From the NCBI RefSeq assembly GCF_036785885.1, contig NC_092312.1, forward strand, positions 25,686,001 to 25,750,000: a stretch of 64,000 bases of DNA. The letters run 5' to 3'. Below, in pieces: positions 45,934 through 58,132 of the stretch. Below the pieces are notes generated by a model, which did no database searches, was not told where the DNA came from, and worked only from the letters and a program-made list of their open reading frames with translations. The position numbers and the translations under genes were made by a program. Each line of letters opens with the position of its first letter. Within the stretch, counting starts at the first letter, position 1. The DNA comes from Coffea arabica. Taxonomy: Eukaryota; Streptophyta; Magnoliopsida; Gentianales; Rubiaceae.

Positions 45934-47700
45934 ATGGAGCTGGGCCTGAGCTTGGGAGGAGAAAATCCGTCAAAACCGTTTGGGTTCACAGCAAAAGCCA
46001 ATGGGTCGTCTGAAAAACAAAACCATCCTAATAACACCAACAACAAAGATTCCTCCTCATCTGCTAAACTTGGCTTAGGGTTCTGCATGGCCTTGGGCAT
46101 CAACAACAACTCAAATGAGACGAGGGAATCAAGGAGAAATAGTGAATCTAAAGACAATGATGGTATGGATGCTGATGCTGATGATGTAGATGAAGATGAT
46201 GATCGTACTTCTTCTGAACACACTAGAGATGACGATGATCGAAGAAGAGGGATCTCTGTTGATACCCCTCTTCAGCTTAATCTTCTTCCGCTTGCTCCTG
46301 TCCCTCGTCGTACACCAATCCATACCCAACCACTCCGTTGGTCATCTGATAACGGTACATGGTTCTATTTATTTTTTGTGGGATATATATATACAGATAT
46401 ATATTTTAAGACAGTTGCCTTGAAAACTCGTACTATCCATTGCTACCTACCTACCTTGTGGGTGATGTACTAATATTTATTTCTTTTTGGCTTTTTTTTT
46501 GTAGGGAGTTCTGGGTCGTCGGGGAACGTGGGGTTACCGGTGGTGGGGAGGGGATTTGACGTGAACAGGGTGCCGGCGGTAGGTGGGGTTGCGGAGGAGG
46601 TGTCGTCGCCAAACAGTGTGGCGTCGTCATTTCAGATGGATTTTAGCATTTTCAGAGGCGGTGGAAATCTTGGGAATGGTGGAAACAAAAGGGACTTCGG
46701 AGCTGCTGGTGGAAACGACGTCGTGGAGGCTGAGAGAACATCCTCAAGAGCCAGTGATGAGGACGAAAATGGTCTTAATACTCGGAAGAAACTTAGACTG
46801 TCTAAAGAACAGTCTGCTTATCTTGAAGAAAGCTTCAAAGAGCACAACACCCTCAATCCGGTAAAGAACAAAAAAAAAAAAAACTGGATAGATTTTGCCT
46901 TTTTCTATTATTCCTGTTTAAAAAATCAGAATAAAATCTTGTTTGATGATTAGTTTCTGATGTATGTATATTTGCCTTTGATGATTTTTTGGCAGAAGCA
47001 AAAGCTTGCGCTTGCAAAACAGCTTAATCTTAGGCCTCGACAGGTTGAAGTTTGGTTTCAGAACCGAAGAGCAAGGTGTGTACTAATTTACAATTAATTG
47101 GACATTTCATCCAACCCAACTCTTTTCTGATCGTCTCTCGTCTTGTTTTTTTGTTATTTTTGCGTGAGATTTCTGGGGTGATTGATGTTTGAGTTTCTTG
47201 AATATCCATGTTTAGATCCTCTTATGATTCTTGTCTGTAAAATTTGCAGGACAAAGTTGAAGCAAACGGAGGTGGATTGCGAGTACTTGAAGAGGTGTTG
47301 CGAGACTTTGACAGACGAGAACAGAAGGCTGCACAAGGAACTGCAAGAATTGAGAGCCCTCAAGACTTCCAACCCATTCTACATGCAACTCCCGGCCACC
47401 ACGCTCACCATGTGTCCCTCTTGTGAACGCGTGGCAACAACTTCCACTGCCCCCTCGACGACCACCACCACGGCCGCCGCCGCGGCCCCTGTTCCCTCAA
47501 CCACCACCACGACGCCTGCCACCAATGTTAAAAGTACCACCACGGCCACCACCACAACTAGTGACAATGCTCCAAAAGCCATCCCATTTCCCATCTCTAG
47601 ACCAAGGTTCTACCCTTTCGCTGCTGCCGCTGCTGCTGCTGCACATACAAACCATCCCCACCACCACCACCACCACCACCACCAGTCTGCAGCCTCATAA
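45934..47700 (+). CDS. HD-Zip class II transcription factor, HAT14-like
   Basis: Four exons: 45934-46354, 46505-46860, 46996-47075 and 47250-47700. All have GT-AG introns and consistent phases, giving 435 aa. It begins MELGLSLGG, and LQLNLLPL near residue 115 is an LxLxL (EAR-type) repressor motif. An acidic Asp/Glu stretch precedes it. The homeodomain spans about 233-288, interrupted by introns 2 and 3 at the positions usual for the family, with recognition helix VWFQNRRAR. The leucine zipper has L299, L306, L313 and L320 in register. CPSCE at 341-345 is the hallmark of class II. The protein dimerises through the zipper, binds pseudopalindromic CAATNATTG sites and generally represses, often in shade or auxin responses. 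The tail (346-435) is unusually rich in Thr, Ala and Pro, with Ala8-type and His8 runs. Confidence 0.9.
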
Positions 47701-49760
47701 ATATGGACACAAAACAAGAAAAGAATCCCAAAATGGTCCCGAGTACTAATATTAGTATTATTAGTCGGAGATATTAATATTACTAAAATCTTTGTGACTT
47801 TGTCTTGGCATTTACTCCTTACCAGCTAGTGGATGGTATGTCTCCTCACGTGTACATACTACAAATCTTTGGTTGTTGGCTTGATTGATTTTTCATTTTC
47901 CGGGGGAAGAAGGGTTCTTCCTTCTCAAATTGGAGCATTTTTTTAGCTCATGGATGTTGTATTAAATTATTGTTCCATACTCTATATAAAGTATTTAGGC
48001 GCAGTAGAAAGAGAAAGAGAAAACATTAGGAGGAGGTAGAATCTTAGAGAGTGGTGATTTACAAGAAGTTCCTTTGTTTTCTTGATTTTCTTGGGGAGTA
48101 AAAAATTGGGGAAATTTCTTTATTCTACTTGTACTTCTTACCAAATATTAATACTAGTGTTAATGTGAAGTTTCTTTAATCAATGTATATTACTTTTTTT
48201 TTTTTTTTTTTTTTTTTGGGTATTGAAGGATGGATATGGATGCATGATGTAGTAGTAGTAGCTATCTATCAATCAATATAGTAGCAGTTAGTTGTAGAGA
48301 GTAAGCAAGTAGTATCATGTAGTGTTGTTTTTGTGTGTCCCGTGGTTCAAGGCATGCTTTAAGAAAGGTTGTCTATTTGTGCCCTTTTTAATGATTTCAT
48401 TCAAAACCACATTGATGAGACTGAGAGGCGTGGGGAGGGGGGGGGGATCCCGGTGGTGGTGGTGGTGGTGGTGGGGGGCTTTGTGGGTTGGGTGGTGGAG
48501 GGAAATCTGACTCTGACGACTTGTTTGTTTGTTTGATTGGCTTTGCCAATTGAATTGAATTAGTATTGATGGCAGTTGTGTTAGGGGGGGGGACGAAGAT
48601 GGCATATTGATGAATGTGTCTGGAAAAGTGAGGAACCCTTTTATGACCACCAATTATGAGTACACACGGGCCAAGTACATTCTTCATTATTGATGATGAT
48701 TCCTAACGTTGCTGGGGGCACGTGACTTCTCACGTGACCTGCATTGGTTTCTTTCCTTCTTTCTTTAGTTCCGTCCTTTTGGCTTGGGAATTAGGGATTT
48801 CCTCTTGGGATGGGAAGTGCTAATAAATACACGCCCCTCCTCCTCCGTTTTGATAGTAGTGCATATTTATGATTAAGCATGATGTCACTTTGGTCTCTTC
48901 TTCTCCTAGTTTTTATTTGACAAACATGCGTCAATATTTTACATTAACGTGGAGATTTCTCATAGCATCATACATCATAAATAATGTGCTCGTCTAGATC
49001 TTTAGGTGATTATTGAATATACCACACGGTTCTTTTTATTTATTTTGTACTCTTTTCTTCTCTATTTTTTTAAAAGACAAATGAAAACACCTCTATTTTT
49101 TTACGAGTTAATCTTATATATATTGACAGCGTGTGTATATATATATACACTATTACGGCTAGATGCATGACACGTGTAAAATTTGAATTATGTGTCGTGC
49201 ATCTAAAATGATGAAAGTGTGTAACACTGTCAATATACAGAAGAAGATTAATTCTTATTTATTTTATTTTAATGAGAAGGAAAACACAACCGGATTGTAT
49301 TGTAATTTGTATGGAAGGGGCTAAAGGAATGAAAATGGTAGATGACTGACTATTCAATAATGTTGAATGAAATTGGACGTTGTTCTTGCATTTCCCAAGA
49401 GTCTCATTAATTGGGATTGACTGCCAGGGTTTCGTTATCCTGGTAACGTTTTCATACTCTTGTGGGTTTTGACAACACTCGTGACTGCTACTTCTTTATC
49501 CTTCTTTCCTGCATTGAATTAGTCGTTGAAAGCTCAATTTGGGAAAATTTGAACTATCAATTTTCTAAGATTAGTTATCAGGTTTGTGTGGGGATGGTTG
49601 AACGTTGTATAATTGCAAGCACATTTTATTTGTTTTTCTTTGACCTAAAAGTTTGGTCTTTTCCAATTGATAGATATTCTGTGGACTCGTACGAGTCAAC
49701 TTTCGAACCAAAAACATGATGTCTAAATAACAATGAGGCGTATTCTTTTTAATTTTCATT
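47701..49760. other. 3' flank of the HD-Zip gene and intergenic DNA
   Basis: 3' UTR for the first few hundred bases, then a T27-type run at about 48192-48218, a (GGT)n stretch at about 48451-48473 and AT-rich DNA. No ORF with a domain. Confidence 0.4.
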
Positions 49761-49764
49761 ATAT

Positions 49765-50033
49765 GTCTCTGTTTGGATCCATCAATTTTGCAAAATTTAG
49801 TTTTTCAAATTCTATAAAAAAAAAATTTTAAAAAGTGCTCTAGAAGGTACTTTAAAAAATAGTCTAATTTTTTTTTAATGTTTAAAAAATATCCCTAAAT
49901 ATATTCTAAAAACTCTGTTACTTTTAAATATCCCGAAATATATTCTAAAAATATCTCAACATATACTATAAAAACTCTGCTATAGTAAAATTTTTCAAAA
50001 ATACCCCCAAAAACAGTTAATTCAAACGGAGCA
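49765..50033. mobile_element. TIR-type element, about 270 bp
   Basis: Left end CTCTGTTTGGATCCATC; right end on the minus strand GCTCCGTTTGAATTAACTG. The interior repeats 'ccctaaatatattctaaaa' variants three times. Same family as 39404-39838. Confidence 0.5.
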
Positions 50034-52040
50034 AAAATTCTGTGAACAACTCAGTGGGATCTTTTATTGGTAATAAGCACTTGTTAAAAAAAAAAACACA
50101 CAAACACACACACACAAACACTCCATGTTTATTTAAAAAAAAAAAACAGTTTATGTGCAATTTTTTTTTTCATAAAAAGAAATATTCTTAACCGAGTAGC
50201 TAGAAATCGTCCGGTGCGAAATACTAAACAAAGTTGAACGGGGAATTCCATAGGTATGAATTAGAGCTTTTCATGCTAAAACTTCACAGTTTACATGCTA
50301 AAAGAATTTACCATTACTTATGATTAGTATACCATATACAACGGCCATGAAATGCTAGCCGTATAAATTTGATAAGTTGTTTTACAAACAATTAATCAAC
50401 AAAGTACAAAATGATATACAATTAATGTGAAACACCGCCAAATTTCCTTGCATCAAGAAGACCAAACCTGTCAAAATCCTACATAATTCTAGGGTCTAAT
50501 TTCCTTTTGCATATTATTCTAAACTAACAAAAGTCTACTTGTTGAACAACAGTTGTGTATACATATATGTCATGTTTGAATGAGCTTCGACAAAAAAAAA
50601 AAAAAAAAAAAGGTATTCAACAGCAGATGCAAGCTGACTTTTGTAAAAGTTCTAGAAAACTTATTCAAAGTTTTAGCATTAAATGACTTTGAGGGGTGCC
50701 AACACAGTGAGATTTATCATTTGGCTGAAAAGTAATCATTTGGTTCTGATCATAATCCCTCTTCTTGACCATTATTTGCCACCCCTTTTCAAGAAAATTT
50801 TTTGGACTTTCAGGACGTGAAGATTTGATTTGAATCCCCTCACATTTCTCCATCTCATCCTTGATTGATGGACGGAAGAAAAGAGCACAGTAGGGTTTTA
50901 GGATTCACAAATTAAGTTGAATATCAGATTCTTGCTGCTCGGAATTCAAATGCTTTTCGATGTGATACTATTTTATTAGTACCTTCAAATCATTGACCAT
51001 TACTACATTTACCATGTCATCATCATCATCATCATTTTCATTTTAGTATTTCTGTAATCTCTAATTACATGAGAGGCACGTAATTGAATTCCTGGTCCTA
51101 TTTTTCTATATTCATTATAGTTTTTTCTTTTCTCTTGTGGGGTCTCATAACTGGGATGGTACCCGGTAGTGTAGAAGATAATCCTGGCTTTTACAAAAAA
51201 AAAGAATCGTTATCCCTAGCTAGTTCATGTCTATACTGGAGCTTATTGCATGCAAATTAGGTTGTGTTTGGATTGCATTTTTCGTCATTTTTTATGGAAA
51301 AATTACTGTAGCGATTTGATATATGTGAGGAAAAAAAGTGATAGGAAAATGTGATCACGGAAAACGATAATATTTTTCGACGACAATAAGCAATGCAAAC
51401 AAGACCAACTAACCAACCAAAATATATAGGGAAAGAAATGGGAACAAGATATGATATTTTAGCTTTAAGTATCCTTCAGATTTCTTTATATAACATCTGG
51501 AAAAAGGATATGCCCAAATTTGTTTTTTTTTTGTTTTGTTTTGGGTTTAACATCAATTTTGTACTGATATCCAAAATATATATATTATTGTTTCCTCTCA
51601 AGGTCCATTATGCATGGTCAACGTCATAAGGCAACAAAATGATCGCTTTCTATTTCTCTTAATCATCAACCTTCATCATCCTTAAGTGTCATTCATAATA
51701 TATTATCTTTTATGAGATTGGCCGCTTCAATCATGAACTCATTTGCAGACATGTAATCAAAACCCTACGTAGGAATGTTACAAACAAATATGCAAAGAGG
51801 TAGGTGCATGATTTGCTTGGTGGTTGGTTGAGGCAATGCTCCAAATTGCAACATGTCTATCTCTTTGACATCATCATCATTAATTCCTCAATAAAGCACA
51901 TCCTTTTAGATACATACATATATATATATATATCCATGGAAATGAATGAATGGCTTTGTTCCAAAAGGTAAAAAGATAAAACAAAAATAAAGCAATTAAT
52001 TTTAGTATTTTTTACATTTGATAAATTTTTTTTGGGGGAC
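50034..52040. other. Intergenic, no gene seen
   Basis: AT-rich with an A21 run near 50589 and short chance ORFs. The MITE at 51262-51405 is listed separately. Confidence 0.4.
51262..51405. mobile_element. MITE of the TTTGGATTG family
   Basis: Starts 'gttgtgtttggattgcattttt', contains 'actgtagcgatttgatatatgtgagg', and ends 'caatgcaaacaagac'. Complete enough to show paired ends. Confidence 0.5.
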
Positions 52041-52043
52041 ATA

Positions 52044-52389
52044 CTCGTTACATAACCCCTTTTTTTATAACTAACGTTTAAAGTTTTGCACGCTAATTAA
52101 GAAAAGTTTTTCATTGCTTAAATCTGTACACTACTTTCCTTTTGTACCCTCATTAATTGTCCAATTCACCTATGTTTTCTCTCACTAGAGTACTAAATGG
52201 TGCTGTTTTACTAGGCCAAAAGCAATAATTACTAGGAGTAGTAATTAAGAACACTGTATTTGAAAAGAGAGATAAAAGGGTAAAATTGTAAAAAAAAATA
52301 ATTAATACTGTATGGGAATAATAAAACGACAGATAAAAGTACACTAGAGCAAATTTCTTAAACGTCAGTTATAAAAAAAAGTGAGGGAG
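52044..52389. mobile_element. Stowaway-like MITE, 346 bp
   Basis: Left arm CTCGTTACATAACCCC followed by TTTTTTTATAACTAACGTTT. Right arm on the minus strand CTCCCTCACTTTTTTTTATA then ACTGACGTTTAAG. TA lies outside both ends (52042-52043 and 52390-52391). No ORF. Confidence 0.65.
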
Positions 52390-52391
52390 TA

Positions 52392-54090
52392 ATACAATTA
52401 AAAGAATATTTTTTGGGACATACCTTTTATTGGGGCAATTCCAATTTCCAAAGCACATTTTCTTTTCCAAGAAATATTATTATTATTGATTGGACCTTCG
52501 AAATGAAAGGAAACTTAAGGAAAATAGAAAACAAGAATTGCATGTCATGTAGATGTAGATGTAGTGTCTTCCATCATCATGTGTTGCCTTGCCTACCATG
52601 AATTACACTCAACTACAAACAGTTATAATTTGTATGATTAAACACCAGAAACTGCATGATTTCGTGTACCACCACATGCATTGGCTGTGTGGGTGTGGGA
52701 AGTCATCAAGAAAAACCGAAACTCATGGGAAGAGGGTCATGATTATTTTTTATTAGTGCTCTAGTTATATGGAGAACCGACCTTGGACCCCATCTCATAA
52801 TCTGGAATTAGTAGTTAAAAGGGACTTAACCTAGTCATCCAAATTGCAAAGTTCAACTGCCATTATTACATGTCATCCAATCATTTGTGCTACGTTGGTT
52901 TGTCTATCTCACTGATTGCAAAGGCATCATCAATTTGAAGAGAACAAATATATATAGCTTTTTTTTTAATTATTATTATGTATTATACATTTTCTTTGGA
53001 GGTTATATATATATATATGTATATATATACACACACACACACAACTAGTCCTTTTCTTCCCTAAGGGGGCGTCCATAATAATAACAAATGATTTTTAATC
53101 ATATCAATCAATTAGTGTGATACATCTCCTTTTTCTGCATGACTAGCCATAGTTACGTTTTGCCTTCTGCTCTTTTACAAAGGTGACAAGCATATATAAA
53201 ATTTGTATGCCACAAAGTTTTTATTTTTAGTTTTATTTTTGATAATCTAATCATGAATTCACTAGCAGACATGAGAACAATATAATTAGTTAAATCATTA
53301 TTCAAATAACCCAATTAGGAAATCATGCTTCTTGTTCATTTTAATTTACCTTTCTACTCATTGCGTTGTGACCTCGAATTAGGTCACTAAATTTGTTTAA
53401 TATTTGAGTTTGTCACTATGTACGGCCTTGCAAACAATATAAGAATTACGGATATCTTTTTAATGCCATGCCATCGATAAAATGATAAAAAAAATAAAAA
53501 GTTAAAAAGACATAAGTTCGAATTGTGTCAATAAGCTGGATGGTAGACATGTCTTAGCTTCTAGTTATTTATGTAATTAATTATATGTCACCCCAAAAAC
53601 AAAAACAAAAACAAAAAATCAAAGAAAAAGGAGCTTTTTAACCCTTTGCTAATTGTTGACAAACTTTTCATGCCACCATCTACCCATTACTTTTCACGAT
53701 ATCAAACAACGCTATGACTGTTTTGATTTGGATAAGATAACAGGTTGCACACCAAGAAGATTGCCGCCCTGAAAAGTTGTGAAAGGAAAATGCCTACCAG
53801 AATTGAAAAATCAGCCATAAAGAAACCATGTTGATGTTGATCACATACAGCACATTATCTATTAATAAAGTTTAATATTGAATGTGGCAATTCAATCACT
53901 TGGATAATGAAACCTTAAAGCAATGCGCGATATTTCAATGTTTATGTTCTTGACACTCGACACTCGTCAAGATGACTTTGAGGCGTTAATTTTTCAAAAA
54001 TACTATAAGATCACATCAAATGAGTATCTAATTAAATACAAGAGAAACAATAAATATGAGTTTGTGCATTCAAATGATAATTTTGACAAG
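52392..54090. other. Intergenic, no gene seen
   Basis: AT-rich with (TA)n and (CA)n at about 53006-53042. No ORF with recognisable features. Confidence 0.4.
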
Positions 54091-54096
54091 GCGTTG

Positions 54097-54270
54097 TTTT
54101 TTTTTTTTTTTAAAACACAGGGACAATCTCAGTTTTGCCATACTAATCTCCCTACGTCTGTGCATCCCGCTTCCCAAGGATACACAAGCGGTAGAGAGGT
54201 GACTCAAACACACGATCTCGGGACTTAACTAGACTATTTCGAAACCATCGGAACCAACTCCAAGAGGCAC
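54097..54270 (-). mobile_element. tRNA-derived SINE or SINE fragment
   Basis: On the minus strand: A-box-like TGGTTCCGATGGTTT at about 54241-54255, B-box-like GTGTTTGAGTCACC at about 54199-54212, a short body, and an A15 tail (T run at 54097-54111 on +). Ends and target duplication not resolved. Confidence 0.45.
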
Positions 54271-56180
54271 AAGGCGGTATTTAAACAACACTTCTTTTAT
54301 AGATCGAACCGCCACGATTTGAGTATATATATTCCAGGTAGGTATTGTGTGAAATGAATCAATGAACAAGAGATATTTTGCAAATCAATCTTATTTTGTT
54401 AAAAAAAAAAAATAATAATAATAATAATTAGCAAGGGAAAGAGAATTTAAACCTATCTTTTCAAGATTGAAAAATCCATGTAATGACGAAACAAGACAGG
54501 AATGTGAATGTCCTCGAAAGCTCAAGGAAACTTTCATGCAGCCCCCCTTAATGGGGCCTGACAAAAGGTGGCTCTTTCCATACGCAATGTATAATGATCT
54601 GGACTCCCAGTGGAAGACGTTGAAGAGTAGAAAATTGGAGGAGAATACACAATCTGGACTCCCAATAGAAATATTATTGAAGAGTTGAAATTTGAGGGAG
54701 AAAAAAGCCATCTTACAACTGGTTTGACTACGAGACTTCAACCCACTTTTATCCGTTGAATTTCATGTATAAACAAATGATTCGAGGAAAGAAAATTTGA
54801 GTTTGGATAGAACAAGCACCAAACTTTGTTAGTATATTTGAAGATTTGAGGCGGCAGCATAATTAGTTGGTGGACTCGTTAGAAGAATGTTATATAATGT
54901 GACCATCATTATTCTTGAAAAATTTGCAAGCGCACTAATTACACACTTATTCCCATGTAACAAGAATCATTAGAGAGCAAAGCTTAATGCAGTTACTGTA
55001 CCATTTCTTCATATATGCCATGTGCAAATTTAGAAATATCAGCTCACAAACAAAGTTTTAGTTATACTTTAGTTTTTATTTCAAAATATCATGTAATGCA
55101 GTTGAAGTCCAAAATATCAAAATCAAAATAACTCAAGAGTGGAAAAAAGGTACGTCTTCCGACGTGCCATTTACGCCATAATTATCATACGTATGCACAT
55201 ACTCATTTTCCTTTTCTACTTTTTTTCGCATTTAAACACTTTATGTGCTTAGTTTTATTTTTTTCCAAAAAAAAAAAAAAAAACTAATAGTTAAGACTCC
55301 TCTTAATAAGTTTTCATTAAGCACCGGTTAGTAAGAACGTAAACGATTCTAATCAAGTCGAACGTTCTAGTGTTCAAACTTATTTGATTATTTTAACGAA
55401 TTTAAAGTTTTGTTTAAATATGACTTATTTATTTGACGAACCGAGTTTTATCGAAATTGAAAGCTATCGAACGTAATATGCCGTTCAAGTCTGTTGTGAC
55501 TAATTGGCAAACCAACTTCTAATGATCTCTTACCAACTCGATTCGAATATTGAGTAGTTTGATTCGTCTTTTAATCCTATCGATTTCGGTGTACGGATAT
55601 TTCATGACATAACTATTGTAATTATTAAATATATTTAACAAGACTAAAAGATCTCAACTTCCTTTCTTATCAGCCAAGTGCATTCCACACAATTCGCATG
55701 TAGTGGAGGCAGATGATCGCCAAATGTGCAAATAAACCGAAAGGTCAAAAAACTTAATGACCACGAAATGTGAAGGGCTAAATTGGATTTGGTCCACCGT
55801 GTTTCGCAATCTATGATGGATTTTTAGGTTGACAAAGCAATTTTCAATAATACCGTTTACGCGTGTTCGTGATCTTCTAATATTTTTCTGGGAGAAAATT
55901 TTCCTTGTTTGACGACTGATGATTACTTTGTCATTATTGCATGTTTGAAAAAGTAAATCCTTTGCTCTCCACCACTAATCCTTGTATTCCTGACTTATCA
56001 CCATAACGCCACAATTATATATTTTTCTAGCCCAAAGATGACAAGTATTAAAGAGGACTTGAAGGAACAATCATCAAATCAGAAACATGCCTTGAGGAGG
56101 AAGTAATTCTTGAAGTATGCATTTTCTCCGGTGCTATCATCAACAATGTGGTGGGCATTGGGAAGAAGAAGAGGAGGTGT
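54271..56180. other. Intergenic, no gene seen
   Basis: Contains an imperfect tandem duplication at about 54593-54685 ('atctggactccca.t.gaa' twice, about 60 bp apart) and an A17 run near 55267. The frames at 54391-54741 (-) and 54467-54688 (+) overlap each other and show no domain. Confidence 0.4.
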
Positions 56181-56185
56181 TGCCC

Positions 56186-56254
56186 AAGTGGTTGAGAAGT
56201 ATACTTTTTTTTTTTTGTCACAAAAAAAAAAAAAAAAGTGGTTGAGAAGTATAC
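56186..56254. repeat. Poly-T/poly-A micro-insertion with 19-bp direct repeats
   Basis: AAGTGGTTGAGAAGTATAC occurs at 56186-56204 and 56236-56254. The 31 bp between are T12, GTCAC and an A run. The long direct repeats look like a retroposition target duplication around almost nothing but tail sequence. Confidence 0.6.
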
Positions 56255-56384
56255 AGTTGACTTTCTTATTAATTCTTTTATGGTTGACTGGAGGAGAATC
56301 AACATAATCTAATGGTCAACTTTTACTAATTCCTATATTAAGTACCACAAATGACCATTCTCCCAGCGATCAAAGGGTTTTGTT

Positions 56385-57160
56385 TGCACACCACAACCAC
56401 CCCGAAGTCAGACTGCGGGTCCAGTCTGGAGTTCTTTAGGTTGATTTTCATGGAACAACTGCTGCCGCCAGTATAGACTGCAAATATACAAACAGCATAC
56501 ACACAATACATGCATCTTTGAGGGAAGAAAAAAAAAATAGGGGCAAATGCAGTTTTAGGCCCTGCTTGATCGACATTTTCAGATCTTAACATATTTAGAC
56601 GCATTTGATAGTTAAAAATTGAACATTTGAATTAATTAGGTGACATTGAATTTTCTAGGCAAAACTTACTCTCGAAATTAAATGATAGTCTATTCACGTA
56701 TTGTTCAGTATGATATGCATTCAAATGTATCAAATTTAGTTGCGGCAAAAGTTAGTTCTCAACGTCCAGCACGTGTGCATTTTTAGTTCCCAAAGTTTTT
56801 GACAAGAATACATATGGTCTCCCGCTACCAATTTGAAGCAGATTAAGGACAATTAATGGATTTTCCAAATATCAATATGAAATCCGTCACGTCTTTAACA
56901 AGTCAAACTTCTTAAAAAGGAAGCAAAATATTTTTGATCTTTTGCGGGGCTAAATTTTTAAAAATTTCAACTTTTAGAGGAGAAATACCCGAATTGTCAA
57001 CTGCACCAATCAGTATTAATCCTTCTCCAAGTCCAGGTGGTCAAAGGTTTTGGTTTACAGTAACCCCGGAGGGAGACAGCAGTGGAGTCTTTTGGGTATA
57101 TTTCCCTGCAATAATTGCCGCCAAGTATAGAATCCAAATATAAAATACATACCCGTATCA
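56385..57160. repeat. Two diverged direct copies of a 110-bp segment
   Basis: About 56385-56510 and 57035-57160 share the order 'ttttg.tt.aca', 'gtc.ggagt.ttt', 'gccgcca.gtatagaa.ccaaatata'. They are about 650 bp apart and probably belong to a repeated element; the type is not recognised. Confidence 0.35.
56563..56745. mobile_element. Truncated copy of the 58998-59285 MITE
   Basis: Starts 'aggccctgcttgatcgacatttt' and then follows the element at 58998 through 'atcttaacatatt.aga', 'aaaaattgaacat.tgaattaatta' and 'gaattttct..gcaaaactta'. The right end is missing. Confidence 0.5.
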
Positions 57161-57539
57161 CCGGAATCTGCCAAGAATAGCACACTTTCAACTCAATTTT
57201 GATGTATTGACATGTAGCCGGAGCTCCAGGTCAACTCTAGCTCTGATTTTTTGGAGCTTGAGCCACTAGGACAATGGCCATGAGCTTTAAGTCTTTAACT
57301 TTGGGGTCCACATTCTACACATATTCCTTACAGCTTCATGTAGCTTCATCATATACAAATTACATAGGTTTCAAAATATGCATTAAGTTCAGCTAATGCT
57401 GGAATTTTCTCAGTTTTCTCACTGGCACCCGGTTAACAAATTTCTTCAGGCCCATAACTTCTTCACGCCTGTTACAATTTCAACCCACAATCCAACAGGA
57501 TTCAGGGAACATACAAGAATCACATTCTAACAACAAGTT

Positions 57540-57705
57540 TGTTTGGATAGAGGTTTATTTGCCAAAGTTTATTTGCTTACATCATCATTACAATTTCCAA
57601 CACACCTTTTTATCTTTCCAATTACCTTTTTATCTCACATACATCACATCACAAAAAGTGCTACAGTAAAAATATCTCAAATAATTTATAATCCAAACAG
57701 AGCTC
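57540..57705. mobile_element. MITE of the GTTTGGATA family, inverted copy
   Basis: Starts 'gtttgtttggatagaggtt' and ends 'aatttataatccaaacag'. The interior on the minus strand shows 'actgtagcactttttgtg' and 'gatgtatgtgagataaaaag', as in 7760-7939. Confidence 0.55.
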
Positions 57706-57739
57706 AAGTACAATAATACGTTGTAACAAAACCCTCCCC

Positions 57740-58112
57740 ACAAAACACCCACACACACACACACAAACATACCGAGAGAGACGCCATACCACATTTGAGG
57801 AGAAAAAGAATGTAAATGTTACATCACCAATTAGCTGATATTTTAGCGAAAAACCCTCAATTTTACAACAGCAGAGAAGGAACTCATCAGCTGTCCATCC
57901 TTTACCGCCTATGTTCTAGTAAAGCACTCAGTTTCATGGCCAAGGCTGTAGAAAGTCTAGTATATCATCTATGCAAAGCAATATGAAAATTATCCAGAAG
58001 CATATTGACGTTCTAATGCTTCAACAAACCTCCATATCAAACTTCCCTTTTATGTTTAGTAATGGCCTAAACCTCAACTCTGATTAGGAGGATGTCAGAC
58101 CAAATAGCTCAC
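57740..58112 (-). other. 3' flank of the LIN37-like gene
   Basis: Likely 3' UTR of the minus-strand gene. It contains a short (CA)n at about 57749-57765. No coding signal. Confidence 0.35.
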
Positions 58113-58132
58113 TTCAGTTCCCAGAGGCTGAA

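Noticed and set aside
48451..48700. Minus-strand Pro/His-rich frames downstream of the HD-Zip gene
   Set aside because: Produced by the (GGT)n microsatellite in the 3' flank.
54391..54741. 116-aa minus and 73-aa plus overlapping frames
   Set aside because: The two frames compete for the same DNA, show no domain, and sit in a local tandem duplication.
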